From positions 220,262 to 284,261 of the forward strand of contig UYJD01000003.1 in NCBI GenBank assembly GCA_900618795.1: 64,000 nucleotides of DNA, read 5' to 3'. The position numbers and the translations under genes are program-made. Source of the DNA: Cyanodermella asteris (lineage: Eukaryota > Ascomycota > Lecanoromycetes > Ostropales > Stictidaceae). The notes beneath the pieces were generated by a model. The model did not search any database and was not told the origin of the DNA. It worked only from the letters and a program-made list of their open reading frames with translations. Positions 10,565 to 20,626 of this stretch are shown here, piece after piece. Positions within the stretch are counted from its first letter, which is position 1; each line of letters opens with the position of its first letter.

Positions 10565-11518
10565 TCAAAGCTCTGGAAGTTCCGCTTTACCTGCTCGCTT
10601 ATCTATTCTGGCCTGCGACTCCATCTTCCCGCCTGTAAGCTCTTCTGCGATAGCCCGCAGTCGATCCCTGGTGATCATAGTGTAGTTCTCGTTTCGTGTT
10701 ATATTTGCACCCTTCTTTCCGGTCTGTGCGGCGATGATATCCTGGACATTTTCAGGTATGCCCTCCTTGGCCCAGATGCTTGGATCAGCCCTCTCGGCGA
10801 AGAATTCGTCATCAAAGACCTCATCGATCTTCTGGTTCAGCTGTTCTTCCGTGACAATGAAATCGCGCGCGTTCATGTACAGCGTGTGCAGGTTGTTGCG
10901 CTTCTCTTCTTCTTTCGCCCACTCTTTTGCCTCAAAACGCGCTCGCTTAGCAGTGATTTCCTCTTCTGTCAAAGGCGTCGATACCATGTTTTGTATCGTC
11001 GGAAGCACCGTCGGACTTGTCAGTTGATCGTCGAGTCGGGCCGGCCGATGAATATTTTCGAGGTTCTGTTGCTGTCTTTGCTTGCTTTTTGCTGACATGG
11101 CCCGAGTCGCCCTCTCTTCTCGCTTTTTCAATTCGCTAAGGCCCTCGCGGATGCTGCGTTTTCGCATTTCTGACAGACGCGCTTTGTACTCCGCGAACTC
11201 CTTCTCCTTGCCTATCGGTACTGGCCGAGCAGTTGACGGTAAACGGCTAGTTCGAGCGATGTGCCTTTCGAGGTCTACAGGCTGACCAGTCTTTGGATCG
11301 GACTGAAACAGTGATTTGGGAACAGGCAATACGCCCTTGACGATAGGTTTTGTACGAGCTTGAGGTTGGGGTGGTCGAGGTACATCGACAAAAGCCGGCG
11401 ATTCCGGAGGAACGTCGCTGGAGATGGAGGATAGAGATCGGGAGGACTGGCCTTGTTTGAGGCACCGCCATTTGGCAGCCTGCCTGATGCATAGGCTGCG
11501 CGGCGTACACGAAGCCAT
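10565..11518 (-). CDS. mitochondrial small-subunit ribosomal protein mS26 (Pet123-like)
   Basis: Single-exon model of 317 aa. The N-terminus is rich in Arg and Ser and lacks acidic residues, as expected for a mitochondrial targeting sequence. The middle is a long charged helical stretch. The best family signature is LYMNARDFIVTEEQL followed by KIDEVFDDE, which matches the yeast Pet123 block around HVANEFIVTESQL and KIDKVFNDE. The segment KGVLPVPKSLF upstream is also typical of fungal members. It acts in the mitochondrial ribosome small subunit. The ATG at 11518 was chosen because it begins the presequence-like segment. A TTTTCAG just upstream on the coding strand could be the acceptor of a leader intron. 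An alternative in-frame ATG lies at 11575. Divergent from NOG2. Confidence 0.82.
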   Translation of the reverse strand: MASCTPRSLCIRQAAKWRCLKQGQSSRSLSSISSDVPPESPAFVDVPRPPQPQARTKPIVKGVLPVPKSLFQSDPKTGQPVDLERHIARTSRLPSTARPVPIGKEKEFAEYKARLSEMRKRSIREGLSELKKREERATRAMSAKSKQRQQQNLENIHRPARLDDQLTSPTVLPTIQNMVSTPLTEEEITAKRARFEAKEWAKEEEKRNNLHTLYMNARDFIVTEEQLNQKIDEVFDDEFFAERADPSIWAKEGIPENVQDIIAAQTGKKGANITRNENYTMITRDRLRAIAEELTGGKMESQARIDKRAGKAELPEL

Positions 11519-11910
11519 GACTGCCGGAGCTGAAAAGCAAATGCAATTAGAGGCGGTTGAGGATCTTGCTGGCATGGAATCTGCAACGGTTCCGGCTCCG
11601 CAGATTTGAGCTGACTCAGCGGCTTTAGCGCTGCCGGGCCAAAATAATTTTCGGAAAATCCCACCAACTGCGCGGACCAGCTTCGCTGGATGCGTGAGAA
11701 TCTCCGTGTGCACTCCCCCTTCAAAGCACACTGGCTACACATTGCATAGATAGTGGCAAATCCTGAGCTGTCGCCAGAGGGACTGTCGCTGCTGTCTTTG
11801 TGCAGGCACATTGAAAGAGAGGTCAACAGCTCTGCGCCGCCTTACGAAAACCCGCCACTTCTACCCGTACGGCTCTTCATTGCCAGCGTCAAAGCCTCGT
11901 ATTGGCGAAG
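11519..11910. promoter_or_regulatory. divergent promoter of mS26 and NOG2 genes
   Basis: The 392 bp between two divergently read ribosome-related start codons must hold both promoters. No clear PAC or RRPE box was recognised by eye. Confidence 0.5.
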
Positions 11911-13842
11911 ATGGGAAACTTCAAGAAAGAGGCGTCCCGAAAGGACAGACAAGGGCAGACGGGAGATGGCATGAACAATGTCAAGGTCAAGGGCGAGAAC
12001 TTCTACCGCAATGCGAAGAAGGTCAAGCAGTTGAATATGTTCAAGGACGGTAAAGCACAACGTAACGCCGACGGAAAGATTGTCAAAGCCGCTTCTTATC
12101 AGAGTCGGGATATCCCAAAAGCTCGGGTCGAGCCTAATCGCAAGTGGTTCTCGAATACCAGAGTCATCTCACAAGATGCTCTTGATTCCTTCCGCAACGC
12201 CATGGCCGACCGGGAGAAGGATCCGTTCCAGGTTCTGCTAAAGACAAATAAGCTTCCTATGAGCTTGATCCACGACAACAAAGGCCCCAATGGGATCAAA
12301 GAACATCAAGCCAAGATTGCTGTCCAATCAGCTCCGTTTGCAGAAACATTTGGACCGAAAGCGCGGAGAAAAAGAGTCAAGCTGACTGCTTCGTCGTTTG
12401 ATGATCTGGCTGGGCATGTCACAAAATCAGGCGAAGAGTACGTCGAGCAGCTCGCCCGGAACAGGCTGTTGAGTGGACAATCAGGCGAGGAACAGGCAGG
12501 CGAGGCAGCACCGATTGACGAGGGGACGCTCACAACGGCACGTGAGCCAATCTTTTCCAAGGGCCAGAGCAAGCGAATATGGAACGAGCTCTACAAGGTC
12601 ATTGACTCGTCAGATGTGGTGATACATGTACTCGACGCAAGAGATCCTCTTGGTACACGATGCAGGAGCGTGGAGAAGTACATTCGGGAGGAAGCGCCTC
12701 ACAAACACCTCATCTTTGTGCTGAACAAATGCGACTTGGTGCCGACACGGGCAGCTGTAAGTCTATCCCTTTTCCTTTCATTCTAAGTCGTGCTTCCATC
12801 GTTAAGTCAAGGCGCCATCCGCACTCTGTGCATCCAGTGGAAGGCTCGTCTGTTACAACTTTGGTAGATTGAGGACGCCTCGCCTTCAGACTTGCTGCCG
12901 TTATGGTGGACGTCGCCAGAGGTCGTACTCGTGCGCTTTTGAGTAGAATGCTTCCCTGCTTCGGCAAAGTTTATGGAAGATTTCTTAGTAGCGCTTCGGA
13001 CACTAATCGTTTCTTAGGCATCCTGGGTATATGCGCTATCGAAAGAATATCCGACACTGGCTTTCCATGCTTCGATTAACAATTCATTTGGAAAGGGCTC
13101 CCTCATTCAGCTGCTGAGGCAGTTCTCGTCATTACATTCGGACCGGAAGCAAATCTCAGTCGGCTTTATTGGTTACCCAAACACAGGTAAATCGTCAATC
13201 ATCAACACATTGCGGAAGAAGAAGGTTTGCACCGTGGCTCCAATCCCTGGTGAGACCAAGGTTTGGCAGTACATCACGTTGATGAAGAGGATATACTTGA
13301 TCGATTGTCCTGGAGTTGTGCCTCCGAATCAGAACGATACCGAGCAAGATATTCTTCTCCGAGGTGTCGTACGGGTGGAGAACGTGGAACATCCAGAACA
13401 GTATATTGCTGCCGTCCTCGACAAGGTGAAGCCCCGACACATCGAGAGAACATATGAGATCCGCGGCTACAACACACCCACCGAGTTTCTGGAGCTGCTT
13501 GCACGTAAGGGAGGTCGGTTGCTCAAGGGCGGCGAAGCAGATCTGGACGGTGTGGCGAAGATGGTGCTCAACGATTTCATGAGAGGAAAGATTCCCTGGT
13601 ATACGCCGCCGCCCGTAGAGGCTGATGCAGAACGAAAGGAGCCCGTTGAAGGCCGGTCTGGACGGCTCGGCGAGATGAGAAAAAGAAAGATCGAGGAGAC
13701 AGAGCCGGAGTCGAGCGATTTTGGTGGATTCAGCGACGATGACAGCGAATCCGAGAGAGGAGAAGCTGCCGACGAGGGCGGGGAAGCCAGCGGAGAGGAC
13801 TCAGAAGGTGGCATTGCTCTTGAACCCGAGTCGAAGACGTAG
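11911..13842 (+). CDS. NOG2: nucleolar GTP-binding protein 2
   Basis: Two exons, 11911-12756 and 13018-13842, give 556 aa. The 261-bp intron starts GTAAGT, has CACTAATC near 13000 and ends TTAG. It is a circularly permuted GTPase: G4 NKCD (about 272) precedes G1 GYPNTGKSS (about 334) and G3 DCPG (about 378). The N-terminus carries the NOG2 block [14 protein letters not shown], and exon 2 has [20 protein letters not shown]. The C-terminus is acidic. Nog2/Nug2 is an assembly factor of nucleolar and nucleoplasmic pre-60S particles; its release precedes recruitment of the export factor Nmd3. The start ATG at 11911 gives [11 protein letters not shown], matching the family's MGTGKKEK start. The domain order and almost unbroken identity in the GTPase core make the call secure. 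Confidence 0.96.
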
Positions 13843-14979
13843 AACGCAAGAATGCTCAAACGAGAGCTGAGAGTTTTTGATGCATGAAAACGAGATACCC
13901 CGGCATACATTACGAACCTGTAATACAGTCATGATAACGACCTTCCGTGAGAAGTTCAAAGCTATCAGTGATCTCTGAGAATATGCTGGAAGTAATTTCC
14001 GCCCTGCCGGCGCTGATTGGCGCACTTCTCACTGAAGAGCGACTGAGCGCTCTGCTGCCTGAACTTTGATCATGTTGTGCTCGTTCACCGTTGGCTCAGC
14101 ACGCTCGTTACGGATTGTAGAAAGAAGCAATGCGATTGGCGCATCAGCGGAGGTGTTCGGTCTCCACAGTGCGTGAAGATCTTGGTAAGCAGATGTCGCT
14201 TTTCTTCGCCTTTCTCGCTTCGAAGCCACGACTTCAAAGAGTCATAACAAATGCAAATTTCAAAGCATCATGTGTACTATGACAGAATTCGCGAGGATGC
14301 AGCATACTCTTCATTTGCAGAAACCCACGGGCTCCGCGCGACGCGTTGTGTTTTCCACGGTTTATTGCTCATATAGGTAGCACGCGGCACAAGCAGACAC
14401 TGCCGCTTGCGGCATAGGTCCCTTAGCAAGGGCTGGTGCGCTACAACGACAAGCTTTTACCAGCCCGACCACTGACAAGGGCTGACCCGGATCACCATTG
14501 GTAAGCAGAAACCACCAGCCCAAAGCTGTCATACGTTTTCCATGCCACCAAACGCCCTGACTCACAACTCGAACATGTCAGAACTCAATGCCTCACTTGC
14601 CTCATACGGGACGAAAGCTTGTCTAATGATGGCTTGTAATGAGTCTAGTCTTGGTGACACCACCGCGGGAGACGGCGGCTGAGGTGTTTACCGCTCTGCG
14701 AGGTGGTCAGTCAGTCGGCCTGAACAGGCTTCAGAGGTTTACGCAGGCTGATTCAGCTCAACGAGATGAACAGACATAAGAAGGCTAGCTGCATTGTCTT
14801 TCCAGGCAGCAATCGCGTCATCAGTCCTGAACGTCAACAAGTTAGCTGCTTATTTCAACCTTGTGTTCCTCATCATTACTGTCGAATTGGTGTACTTCTG
14901 TTACGCGGCCGTGAAGCCAGAACCCACCACCAAACTGTCCTTTCACATTTCATCTCTCAATCTTTTTCAGCCTTACAAA
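13843..14979. other. intergenic, no supported gene
   Basis: About 1.1 kb with only short frames. GGGCTGGT/ACCAGCCC words recur at 14430-14525 but form no clean long inverted repeat. The CT-rich right end is probably the leader of the next gene. Confidence 0.4.
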
Positions 14980-15402
14980 ATGCACGGACTTGGAGGGCAC
15001 AGACCTCATGCCGTTGAATCGGCCAAAGCATCGACTGCACATGCCAAAGGTTCGTAATATCGATTCCAATCCATGATGTGAGCCGGTCCAGGTACAAGGC
15101 TGTTTGGACTCTTTGGCCTCAACACAATCCAAGAAGCGGCTCCCTCAATGCCAAATACTGAAAGAAGAATGTGGAAGCTGTTTTCGCCAGTATGCGGCTC
15201 AGTGCTGACTCTTGATATAGCACAGCGAGAGGCGAAGAAGCAGGCGAAGGAACAGGCGTCCGCCGGATCCGCGAAGGTTGATGCAGCAGCAGAATCAAGT
15301 CGAAGAACATCGCTTTCATCGGACATGACCGACTTGAAAGCGGAGGCTCAAACTTCACAAGGAAACAAGAAGAATCTACTGCAAAGGATATTCAAGTCTT
15401 GA
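14980..15402 (+). CDS. small uncharacterised two-exon protein
   Basis: Exons 14980-15049 and 15221-15402 join in frame (phase 1) to give 83 aa. The 171-bp intron has a weak donor, GTTCGT, a CTGAC near 15204 and the acceptor TATAG. The ATG follows ACAAA. The protein starts MHGLGGHRPH, continues with an alanine/lysine/glutamate-rich helix (EAKKQAKEQ), a serine-rich stretch (SSRRTSLSSD) that could be phosphorylated, and a basic hydrophobic end, LLQRIFKS. No family is recognised, and there is no signal peptide or membrane segment. The frame continuity across the junction and the biased composition support a real gene, but the weak donor leaves doubt. Confidence 0.5.
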
Positions 15403-16184
15403 AACTGAGAATATGATGTCAAATGATGATTTCTCAAAGTTTACGTTTGAGAGCTCTGGTGTTTCCGGATGAGCCTGCGGGCTTGCAAGATGCCGAGAAG
15501 GGTGCTCGTTGAGTATATGGCTTGGCGCCTGAGTTGCCGCTTCGGGTACTGAATAGAGCTTTTCATGTCACACAGTGCTTTCAGATCGACCGTCCCCTCT
15601 CTTATCCGAGCAGTGAAAATGCGGCTATTTGCGACCGTCTCGTCTGTCATGTCTATTTCCACCCTTGGCCTGCTGGGGGAGACTCTGACAATGCTGTCGG
15701 CGGAGGTGGCGTTCTTTGCATCTGGGAACAACTCCTGCCACGTGGAAGCCATAGGTTTGATCGGATAGAGTAGGCCGCTCCCGCCAATCCAGTTCTTTTC
15801 TTGGCTGCCTCTTCTGCTTTTCCTGTTCATTGTCTCCTCGGTGGAGCCCGTTCGAGCGGGCGAGACGGCCGCAAATCTAGTCGACCTCAAAGACCTTTGC
15901 GCTATACTCTTTATAATCTTCTCTATTCAACACCATATGCGAGCTGTTGATTCCCTGGGCCACTCAAAACGCATTGACAGCATGGCTAGCTTGATGAAGC
16001 ACTGTCGTATACAAAAGGCGAGGCAGTGTCCATGTTGTCCAAATCTTCATCCCGACTCGCATCTCCGGATCTTCCTCTCGCTCATAACAATCAAGTTCAC
16101 GGTCACCGACCCTCCTTGCACAGTCTACCAACTACAATTCTTTCGTTACCAGCAGAGTAAAGCAAAACTTCGAACTCGGTCAAA
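15403..16184. other. intergenic, with one doubtful minus-strand frame
   Basis: The right end is the promoter and leader of the pheromone-like gene. A 129-codon minus-strand frame (listed separately) is the only candidate gene. Confidence 0.4.
15441..15830 (-). CDS. doubtful hypothetical protein
   Basis: An open frame of 129 aa from the ATG at 15830, starting MNRKSRRGSQEK. It contains a stretch (MASTWQELFPDAKN, then SIVRVSPSRPRVEIDMTDE) that looks like normal protein sequence. No family, signal peptide or membrane segment is recognised. It could equally be a chance frame; no splice evidence supports it. Confidence 0.22.
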   Translation of the reverse strand: MNRKSRRGSQEKNWIGGSGLLYPIKPMASTWQELFPDAKNATSADSIVRVSPSRPRVEIDMTDETVANSRIFTARIREGTVDLKALCDMKSSIQYPKRQLRRQAIYSTSTLLGILQARRLIRKHQSSQT

Positions 16185-16790
16185 ATGCAGTTCTCCGTTG
16201 TCACCATCATTGCGTTCATCGCCGCCACGACCGTCGCCGCTCCTTCCGCCAGAAGCAATTGTGAGAGACGTGGTGAACCATGCTCCAAGGTGAAGCGTGA
16301 GGCTATATCCGCCGCCCGTTCAAACTGCTTCAGAGTTGGTGAACCATGTTCCAAGCTGAAGCGTGCCGCCGACCTCGTCGACGACATTCTGGAGGAAACC
16401 CACAACAGCACCGAAAACGCCTTCGAGCACGTCGAGGGGGGCGAGTACGCCCTCGCCAAGCGCAACGCTCTCATGATCCGTGAGGCCATCGCTGAGGCCG
16501 AGGCAATTGCTCTTCCCGAAAGTCGATCGTCTTGCTTCCGTATTGGTGAGCCCTGCAGCAAGGCGAAGCGTGAGGCACTGGCTTCGGCCGAAGCCGAAGC
16601 AAGGTCCAATTGCTCGAGACGTGGGGAGCCCTGCAGCAAGGTTAAGCGTGATGCCGATGCCAGGTCCAATTGCAACCGCCGGGGTGAGCCCTGCACCAAG
16701 CTGAAGAGGGCTGTCGAGATCATTGACGAGCTTACCACCGGCGACGACGAGGCGCTCGCTCACGTCAAGGCTGCCATCAGCAAGCTCTAG
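16185..16790 (+). CDS. secreted five-repeat peptide precursor, alpha-pheromone-like
   Basis: Intronless, 201 aa, ATG in the context CAAAATG. Residues 1-19 are a secretion signal (hydrophobic core, then TVAAPSA). Five 15-residue repeats follow at 24-38, 46-60, 115-129, 141-155 and 161-175, each of the form S-N/S-C-x-R-x-G-E-P-C-S/T-K-x-K-R. Each repeat ends in KR, the Kex2 cleavage site. The following spacers begin with Ste13-type dipeptides (EA, AA, DADA). An extra KR lies at 92-93 and an N-glycosylation site NST at 74-76. This is the layout of an ascomycete alpha-factor precursor. The core CxRxGEPC resembles known mature peptides such as Trichoderma WCYRIGEPCW, but the flanking tryptophans are missing. 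It may therefore be the mating pheromone of this lineage or another Kex2-processed repeat peptide (for example a RiPP precursor). A 23-A tract follows at 16900. Confidence 0.82.
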   Translation: MQFSVVTIIAFIAATTVAAPSARSNCERRGEPCSKVKREAISAARSNCFRVGEPCSKLKRAADLVDDILEETHNSTENAFEHVEGGEYALAKRNALMIREAIAEAEAIALPESRSSCFRIGEPCSKAKREALASAEAEARSNCSRRGEPCSKVKRDADARSNCNRRGEPCTKLKRAVEIIDELTTGDDEALAHVKAAISKL

Positions 16791-16899
16791 GCGTTTACGC
16801 TACTGTGGGAGGTCAAGTGAGAGTCACAGGCGTTATCTGTTTCCATTCAGTTCTTAGTACTAGCCCCATTCATAGAAATTTTATTTTATTTTTGGTTTG

Positions 16900-16922
16900 A
16901 AAAAAAAAAAAAAAAAAAAAAA
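16900..16922 (+). repeat. poly-A tract downstream of the peptide precursor gene
   Basis: Twenty-three consecutive A, 110 bp after the stop codon of the pheromone-like gene and preceded by a T-rich stretch. It could be a simple homopolymer or the genomic trace of a poly-A tail. Confidence 0.9.
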
Positions 16923-17779
16923 GTAAAGCTTAAGGAAAATTTTGCTAAAATATAAGCGTTCTCTCATAAATCCATAGTCCTTCCAAGTATTCCAAACCCT
17001 GCCCCTATGCAGAAAACGAAAACGACTGTCTTCCTTAAATCTTAAGAGTCAGATATGTGTATGCATCAGGCATACATTCCTCCACGCCCACGGGAAGAGA
17101 GGAGGGGAGCCGCGATCTTAAGGTAAAATCATACGGCCAGTCAAGGGCACTGTTCACGAGGACAGTGGTAGTTCTTTACAGAAACAATGTGATTGTCAAG
17201 TTCGGCAAAATGCTTGAGCCAAATTTAAACTACCTCAAGGGATAGTAAATTGCAGTACCTATAGAAATTGATGCTCGCGTCATAACAGTAAGGGACTATT
17301 GCGAGTCGGTTCATAAGTCGTTAAACAAGGACGTTCAGAGGTTTTCTTACTTGTATGTGCCCCACGACTTCTGCCTACCCGCCTTGATACAACTATACGT
17401 CATCGGGATCTGCAGGGCAAGCGCGTAGCTGCTAGTCAGCCGGCTAAACTGCTGCAGAAACAAGCTCACGCACCATGTCTTTGACAGCCATTCACGCCAC
17501 TCAGGTGGGCAGGCACCACTCACACATATTTCAGGGACCTGCCCACCATATTCTAGACTCCTAACAAGACCAGAACATACTACTACGCAAAAAACGTGAC
17601 ACGATCAAAAGTCCACTATCACGACGGCTTCCTACAAGATAAACCTAAGGCGATCCGCTCTGAACCACCTCCTCGACATTCCTTCCTCATTACGTCGAAA
17701 ACTCATCCCTGCGAAACGGTATCTCTATCTCGGTGTCATTCTTCGAAAGCAGCGACTCCATACGTCCGCCAAATCGACC
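16923..17779. other. intergenic, AT-richer, no supported gene
   Basis: No coding region. A 10-bp inverted repeat, GGTGGGCAGG at 17504-17513 and its complement at 17538-17547, could form a hairpin with a 24-base loop. The right end is the leader of the RGGP-repeat gene. Confidence 0.4.
17504..17547. repeat. 10-bp inverted repeat with 24-base loop
   Basis: GGTGGGCAGG and CCTGCCCACC are perfect complements. It lies about 235 bp upstream of the RGGP-repeat gene; the role is unknown. Confidence 0.5.
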
Positions 17780-18184
17780 ATGTCCGCCCCTACAGACAGC
17801 CAGACCCAGCCTGCCAACGGCGGCGTCAAGATTCGAGGCGGACCACACAAGATCCAAGGCATCCAAAAGTCCGCTCAAGAAGCCCAGGCCGAGCGCGAAC
17901 GCTTCGCACACGAGCAAGGCACGACCAAAGAGCCGGGAGAGGGCGAACAAGCCAACCCCGCGATTTCGCACATTCGGGGCGGACCGAACAAGATCCAGGG
18001 AATCAAAGACTCGGTTGCTACGGCTGAAAAGGAGAGGGAGGCGGACGGCGAACAAGGTGGACAGCCGCACCCGGCTATTGCCAAATTGAGAGGTGGACCG
18101 AATAAGATCCAGGCGATTAAGGAGAGTGCTGCCAGGGCGGAGGAGGAGAGGAAGAAGTCTGCGCAAGAGGGAGATGGTTGTTGA
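17780..18184 (+). CDS. small soluble protein with three RGGP-KIQ repeats
   Basis: Intronless, 134 aa, starting MSAPTDSQ. It consists of three copies of a unit of about 25 residues at 18-43, 65-88 and 103-127. The unit is I/L-RGGP-H/N-KIQ-G/A-I followed by a charged, alanine- and glutamate-rich helix (for example KESAARAEEERK). The units are separated by Gly/Glu/Gln-rich linkers. There is no signal peptide or membrane segment. The composition (polar, Gly, Glu, Lys, Ala) recalls hydrophilin-like stress proteins, but that is only an analogy. No named family is recognised. The strong repeat conservation argues that it is a real, selected gene. Confidence 0.8.
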   Translation: MSAPTDSQTQPANGGVKIRGGPHKIQGIQKSAQEAQAERERFAHEQGTTKEPGEGEQANPAISHIRGGPNKIQGIKDSVATAEKEREADGEQGGQPHPAIAKLRGGPNKIQAIKESAARAEEERKKSAQEGDGC

Positions 18185-19004
18185 TGATTTGACGAATCCA
18201 GGCACGAGGCATGCTCAGCTTACGAGTATGATTTAGCGATGAATTCATGGATGAATGACAAATGCTATATATCGAAGACGAAACATTGTGCCGACCTTTC
18301 GTTTGATGCTTTGATCAATTTAGAGCTCGCTTGATGCCCGCGACTTTTGTAAGAACCAAGACGGCGGAAATTCTTGTCGAGGGCCAGTTAATCTCCCCTA
18401 ATCACTACTGCCGTCGTTCCTCAGATTTGCGATCTTGTATTGATGGAACTATTACAATGACGCACCTATGCCGGTGTCGAGATTGGAGGTGTATGCATTC
18501 GTCACCCTGAGCACATCTGAACGGATGGCGATTGAAGCATTCCCACGCGAATTTCTCTCAGTCTATCCTGTGAAGGCAATGAGCGGAAGATGAGCTACCA
18601 AGTCCACCGCTAGCATCTGGTTGCAAAATCCTACGGACTATGTTCTCGTTGCGCCGCAGAGCCTCGCACAGTGGTCGCAGAGTCATGGCCCGGTGTGGCG
18701 CTCAATCCGAGTCAAGCTCAGAGTCACAAAGTAGTAAACCAACATCAGTAAGGGCCGCCTGAGGTATAAGGTTGACAGAACCAAGTTTCAAGCAGCTATC
18801 AGTCCGAAACACCGATGCCAAAAGCAACTTTAACGATCCTTGTTTCACGGCGTCAGCAGCGGTCGGGGGACCAGCTCGGGCTCCACCAACAGCGACGTCC
18901 ATGCATGACACAACAATGCAGCAGTCAGCCCCATGAACCAACCACCTTCAGCTCTTCGCTAAAGCAACACACCCTATTCTTAAATACCGACATGATCTCT
19001 CACA
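18185..19004. other. intergenic, no supported gene
   Basis: 820 bp with no recognisable coding region. It holds the promoter of the NmrA-like gene. Confidence 0.4.
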
Positions 19005-20009
19005 ATGTCGGTTCCAGCAGCCCTTCAAGTCCTGGAGTCTGAAGAAGCAGAAACATACAACGACCCCTTCACCACCATGCAGCGGACGATCCTCGTCATG
19101 GGCGCCACGGGCAAGCAAGGCGGAGCCACCGTCGCCCAGCTCTGCGCGCTACCGAATTCGAAATCCGAGCTGAGGATCGTCGCCGTCATGAGGAACATGG
19201 CGTCTGATGCCGCGTACGAACTCAAACGGAAACACCCTCAGGTCGAGCTGCTTCAGGGATACTACAATGATCTGGGAGCCCTCTTCGATTCGCTGCCTGC
19301 GACGCCGCATGCCTTGTTCAGTGTTCAGCCGTCCATGTACCGAGGCTACACGCCGGAGAAGGAAATCCAGCAAGGCAAGAGCCTTCATGAGGCGGCAATT
19401 GATGTCGGAGTCGGGCATATTGTGTACGCAAGCGTCGATCGGCATGGTGTCGATAGCGATAAGTCTACTGGCGTTCCGCACTTCGACTCAAAGTGGGATA
19501 TCGAGCGGCACCTGACGGCGGAATGTGCTCGATCCAAAAAGACGACCTGGACGATTTTGCGGCCGACAACCTTCTTTGACAATTACACGCCAGACATGCA
19601 GGGACGAGTCGTGGCAGCGACGTTTGGGCAGGCGACAAAAGGACAGCAATTCGTTGCCTGCAAAGATGTTGGGTGGTTCGCAGCTCGAGCTCTAGCTGAT
19701 CCTGAGAAGTACTCACACCGTAAGATATCGTTGGCTGGAGACCATATTACGTTGCCTTCGATGCGAGAGCGATTCTATGAGAAGATGGGCTATGCTATGC
19801 CAGAGGGGTATGCGTGGATGGGAAGTGGAGCGCTGTGGGCGATGAAGGAACTGGGGATGATGTACAAGTGGTTGAACGAGGTTGGGTATAACGCGGACAT
19901 TGAGGCGCTTCGAAAAGAATACCCAGGGATGCTGAGCTTTTCGCAGTGGATTGAGAAGGAGAGTAGATTTACAAAGGGCGGAGAGGTTTTGGGTAATTGG
20001 TTGCAATGA
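19005..20009 (+). CDS. NmrA-like atypical short-chain dehydrogenase family protein
   Basis: Intronless, 334 aa. An N-terminal Rossmann fold has the dinucleotide motif GATGKQGG (33-40) after ILVM. Further family blocks are VVAVMRN-type, HIVYASVDRHG, HFDSKWDIERHL, TILRPTTFFDNY and a C-terminal FSQWIEKES. Members of the NmrA/HSCARG group bind NAD(P)(H); some sense redox state and control nitrogen regulators, others are reductases. The typical YxxxK catalytic pair of classical SDRs is not evident, which fits a sensor or an atypical enzyme. The exact role is unknown. The ATG at 19005 gives a 26-residue extension before a second ATG at 19077, which lies closer to the usual start of the fold; either could be used. 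Confidence 0.88.
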   Translation: MSVPAALQVLESEEAETYNDPFTTMQRTILVMGATGKQGGATVAQLCALPNSKSELRIVAVMRNMASDAAYELKRKHPQVELLQGYYNDLGALFDSLPATPHALFSVQPSMYRGYTPEKEIQQGKSLHEAAIDVGVGHIVYASVDRHGVDSDKSTGVPHFDSKWDIERHLTAECARSKKTTWTILRPTTFFDNYTPDMQGRVVAATFGQATKGQQFVACKDVGWFAARALADPEKYSHRKISLAGDHITLPSMRERFYEKMGYAMPEGYAWMGSGALWAMKELGMMYKWLNEVGYNADIEALRKEYPGMLSFSQWIEKESRFTKGGEVLGNWLQ

Positions 20010-20626
20010 AGACATGATGGTGGAGTTTGGGCAAGCCCATAGCGAGCTGTGGGATGAAGTTGCCAAACTACAGGATCCTGTGACATCAATATTCGTAGTC
20101 TGTGACCAGGGAGGACAAACAGTGCATGCAAGACATACTTTCCACTACCGATTGAGTCGACAGCCAGGAAGGTTAAGCTCTCCGGAGTGGAGATGAGGCT
20201 GAAGCGGGCGGGCTTATCGATAAAGCAGGGCTGCAGCCACACTTCCGACCCCACGTGAGCCAGTCGATATGCATGACCTCCAGCCCGTGTAGTCACTTAA
20301 CCTACTTGGGTACCTCCTCAGTCGCTCCAAGCTGCAGGCCCTCCAGGCAAGCACACACGACATCACGCTCTGCCCTTACTGCCCCGTTCGTTAAGTCACG
20401 CCCGCTACCCGTCATATGCCAGACGTCAACCGTTGCGAGGCCCCAGCCCGCGGGCAACCCATACTACCACAGTCACTTTCAGCTGGCAGCTTGCTCGTCC
20501 TCCTAGATACTCTCGTCCCGCCATATCAGCCCTAGCAGGAGCGTGGCACTTTTGGACGGTTCTTTACTGATTGTACCACTGTTTGTGGCTGTGAAAACGT
20601 AGCAATTCAACAGCTAAGCTGCCAGC
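20010..20626. other. intergenic, no supported gene
   Basis: 617 bp with no coding region recognised. It holds the promoter of the F-box-like gene. Confidence 0.4.

Noticed and set aside
14430-14525. Possible inverted repeat around GGGCTGGT and ACCAGCCC
   Set aside because: Only short words pair, with mismatched surroundings and no flanking duplication.
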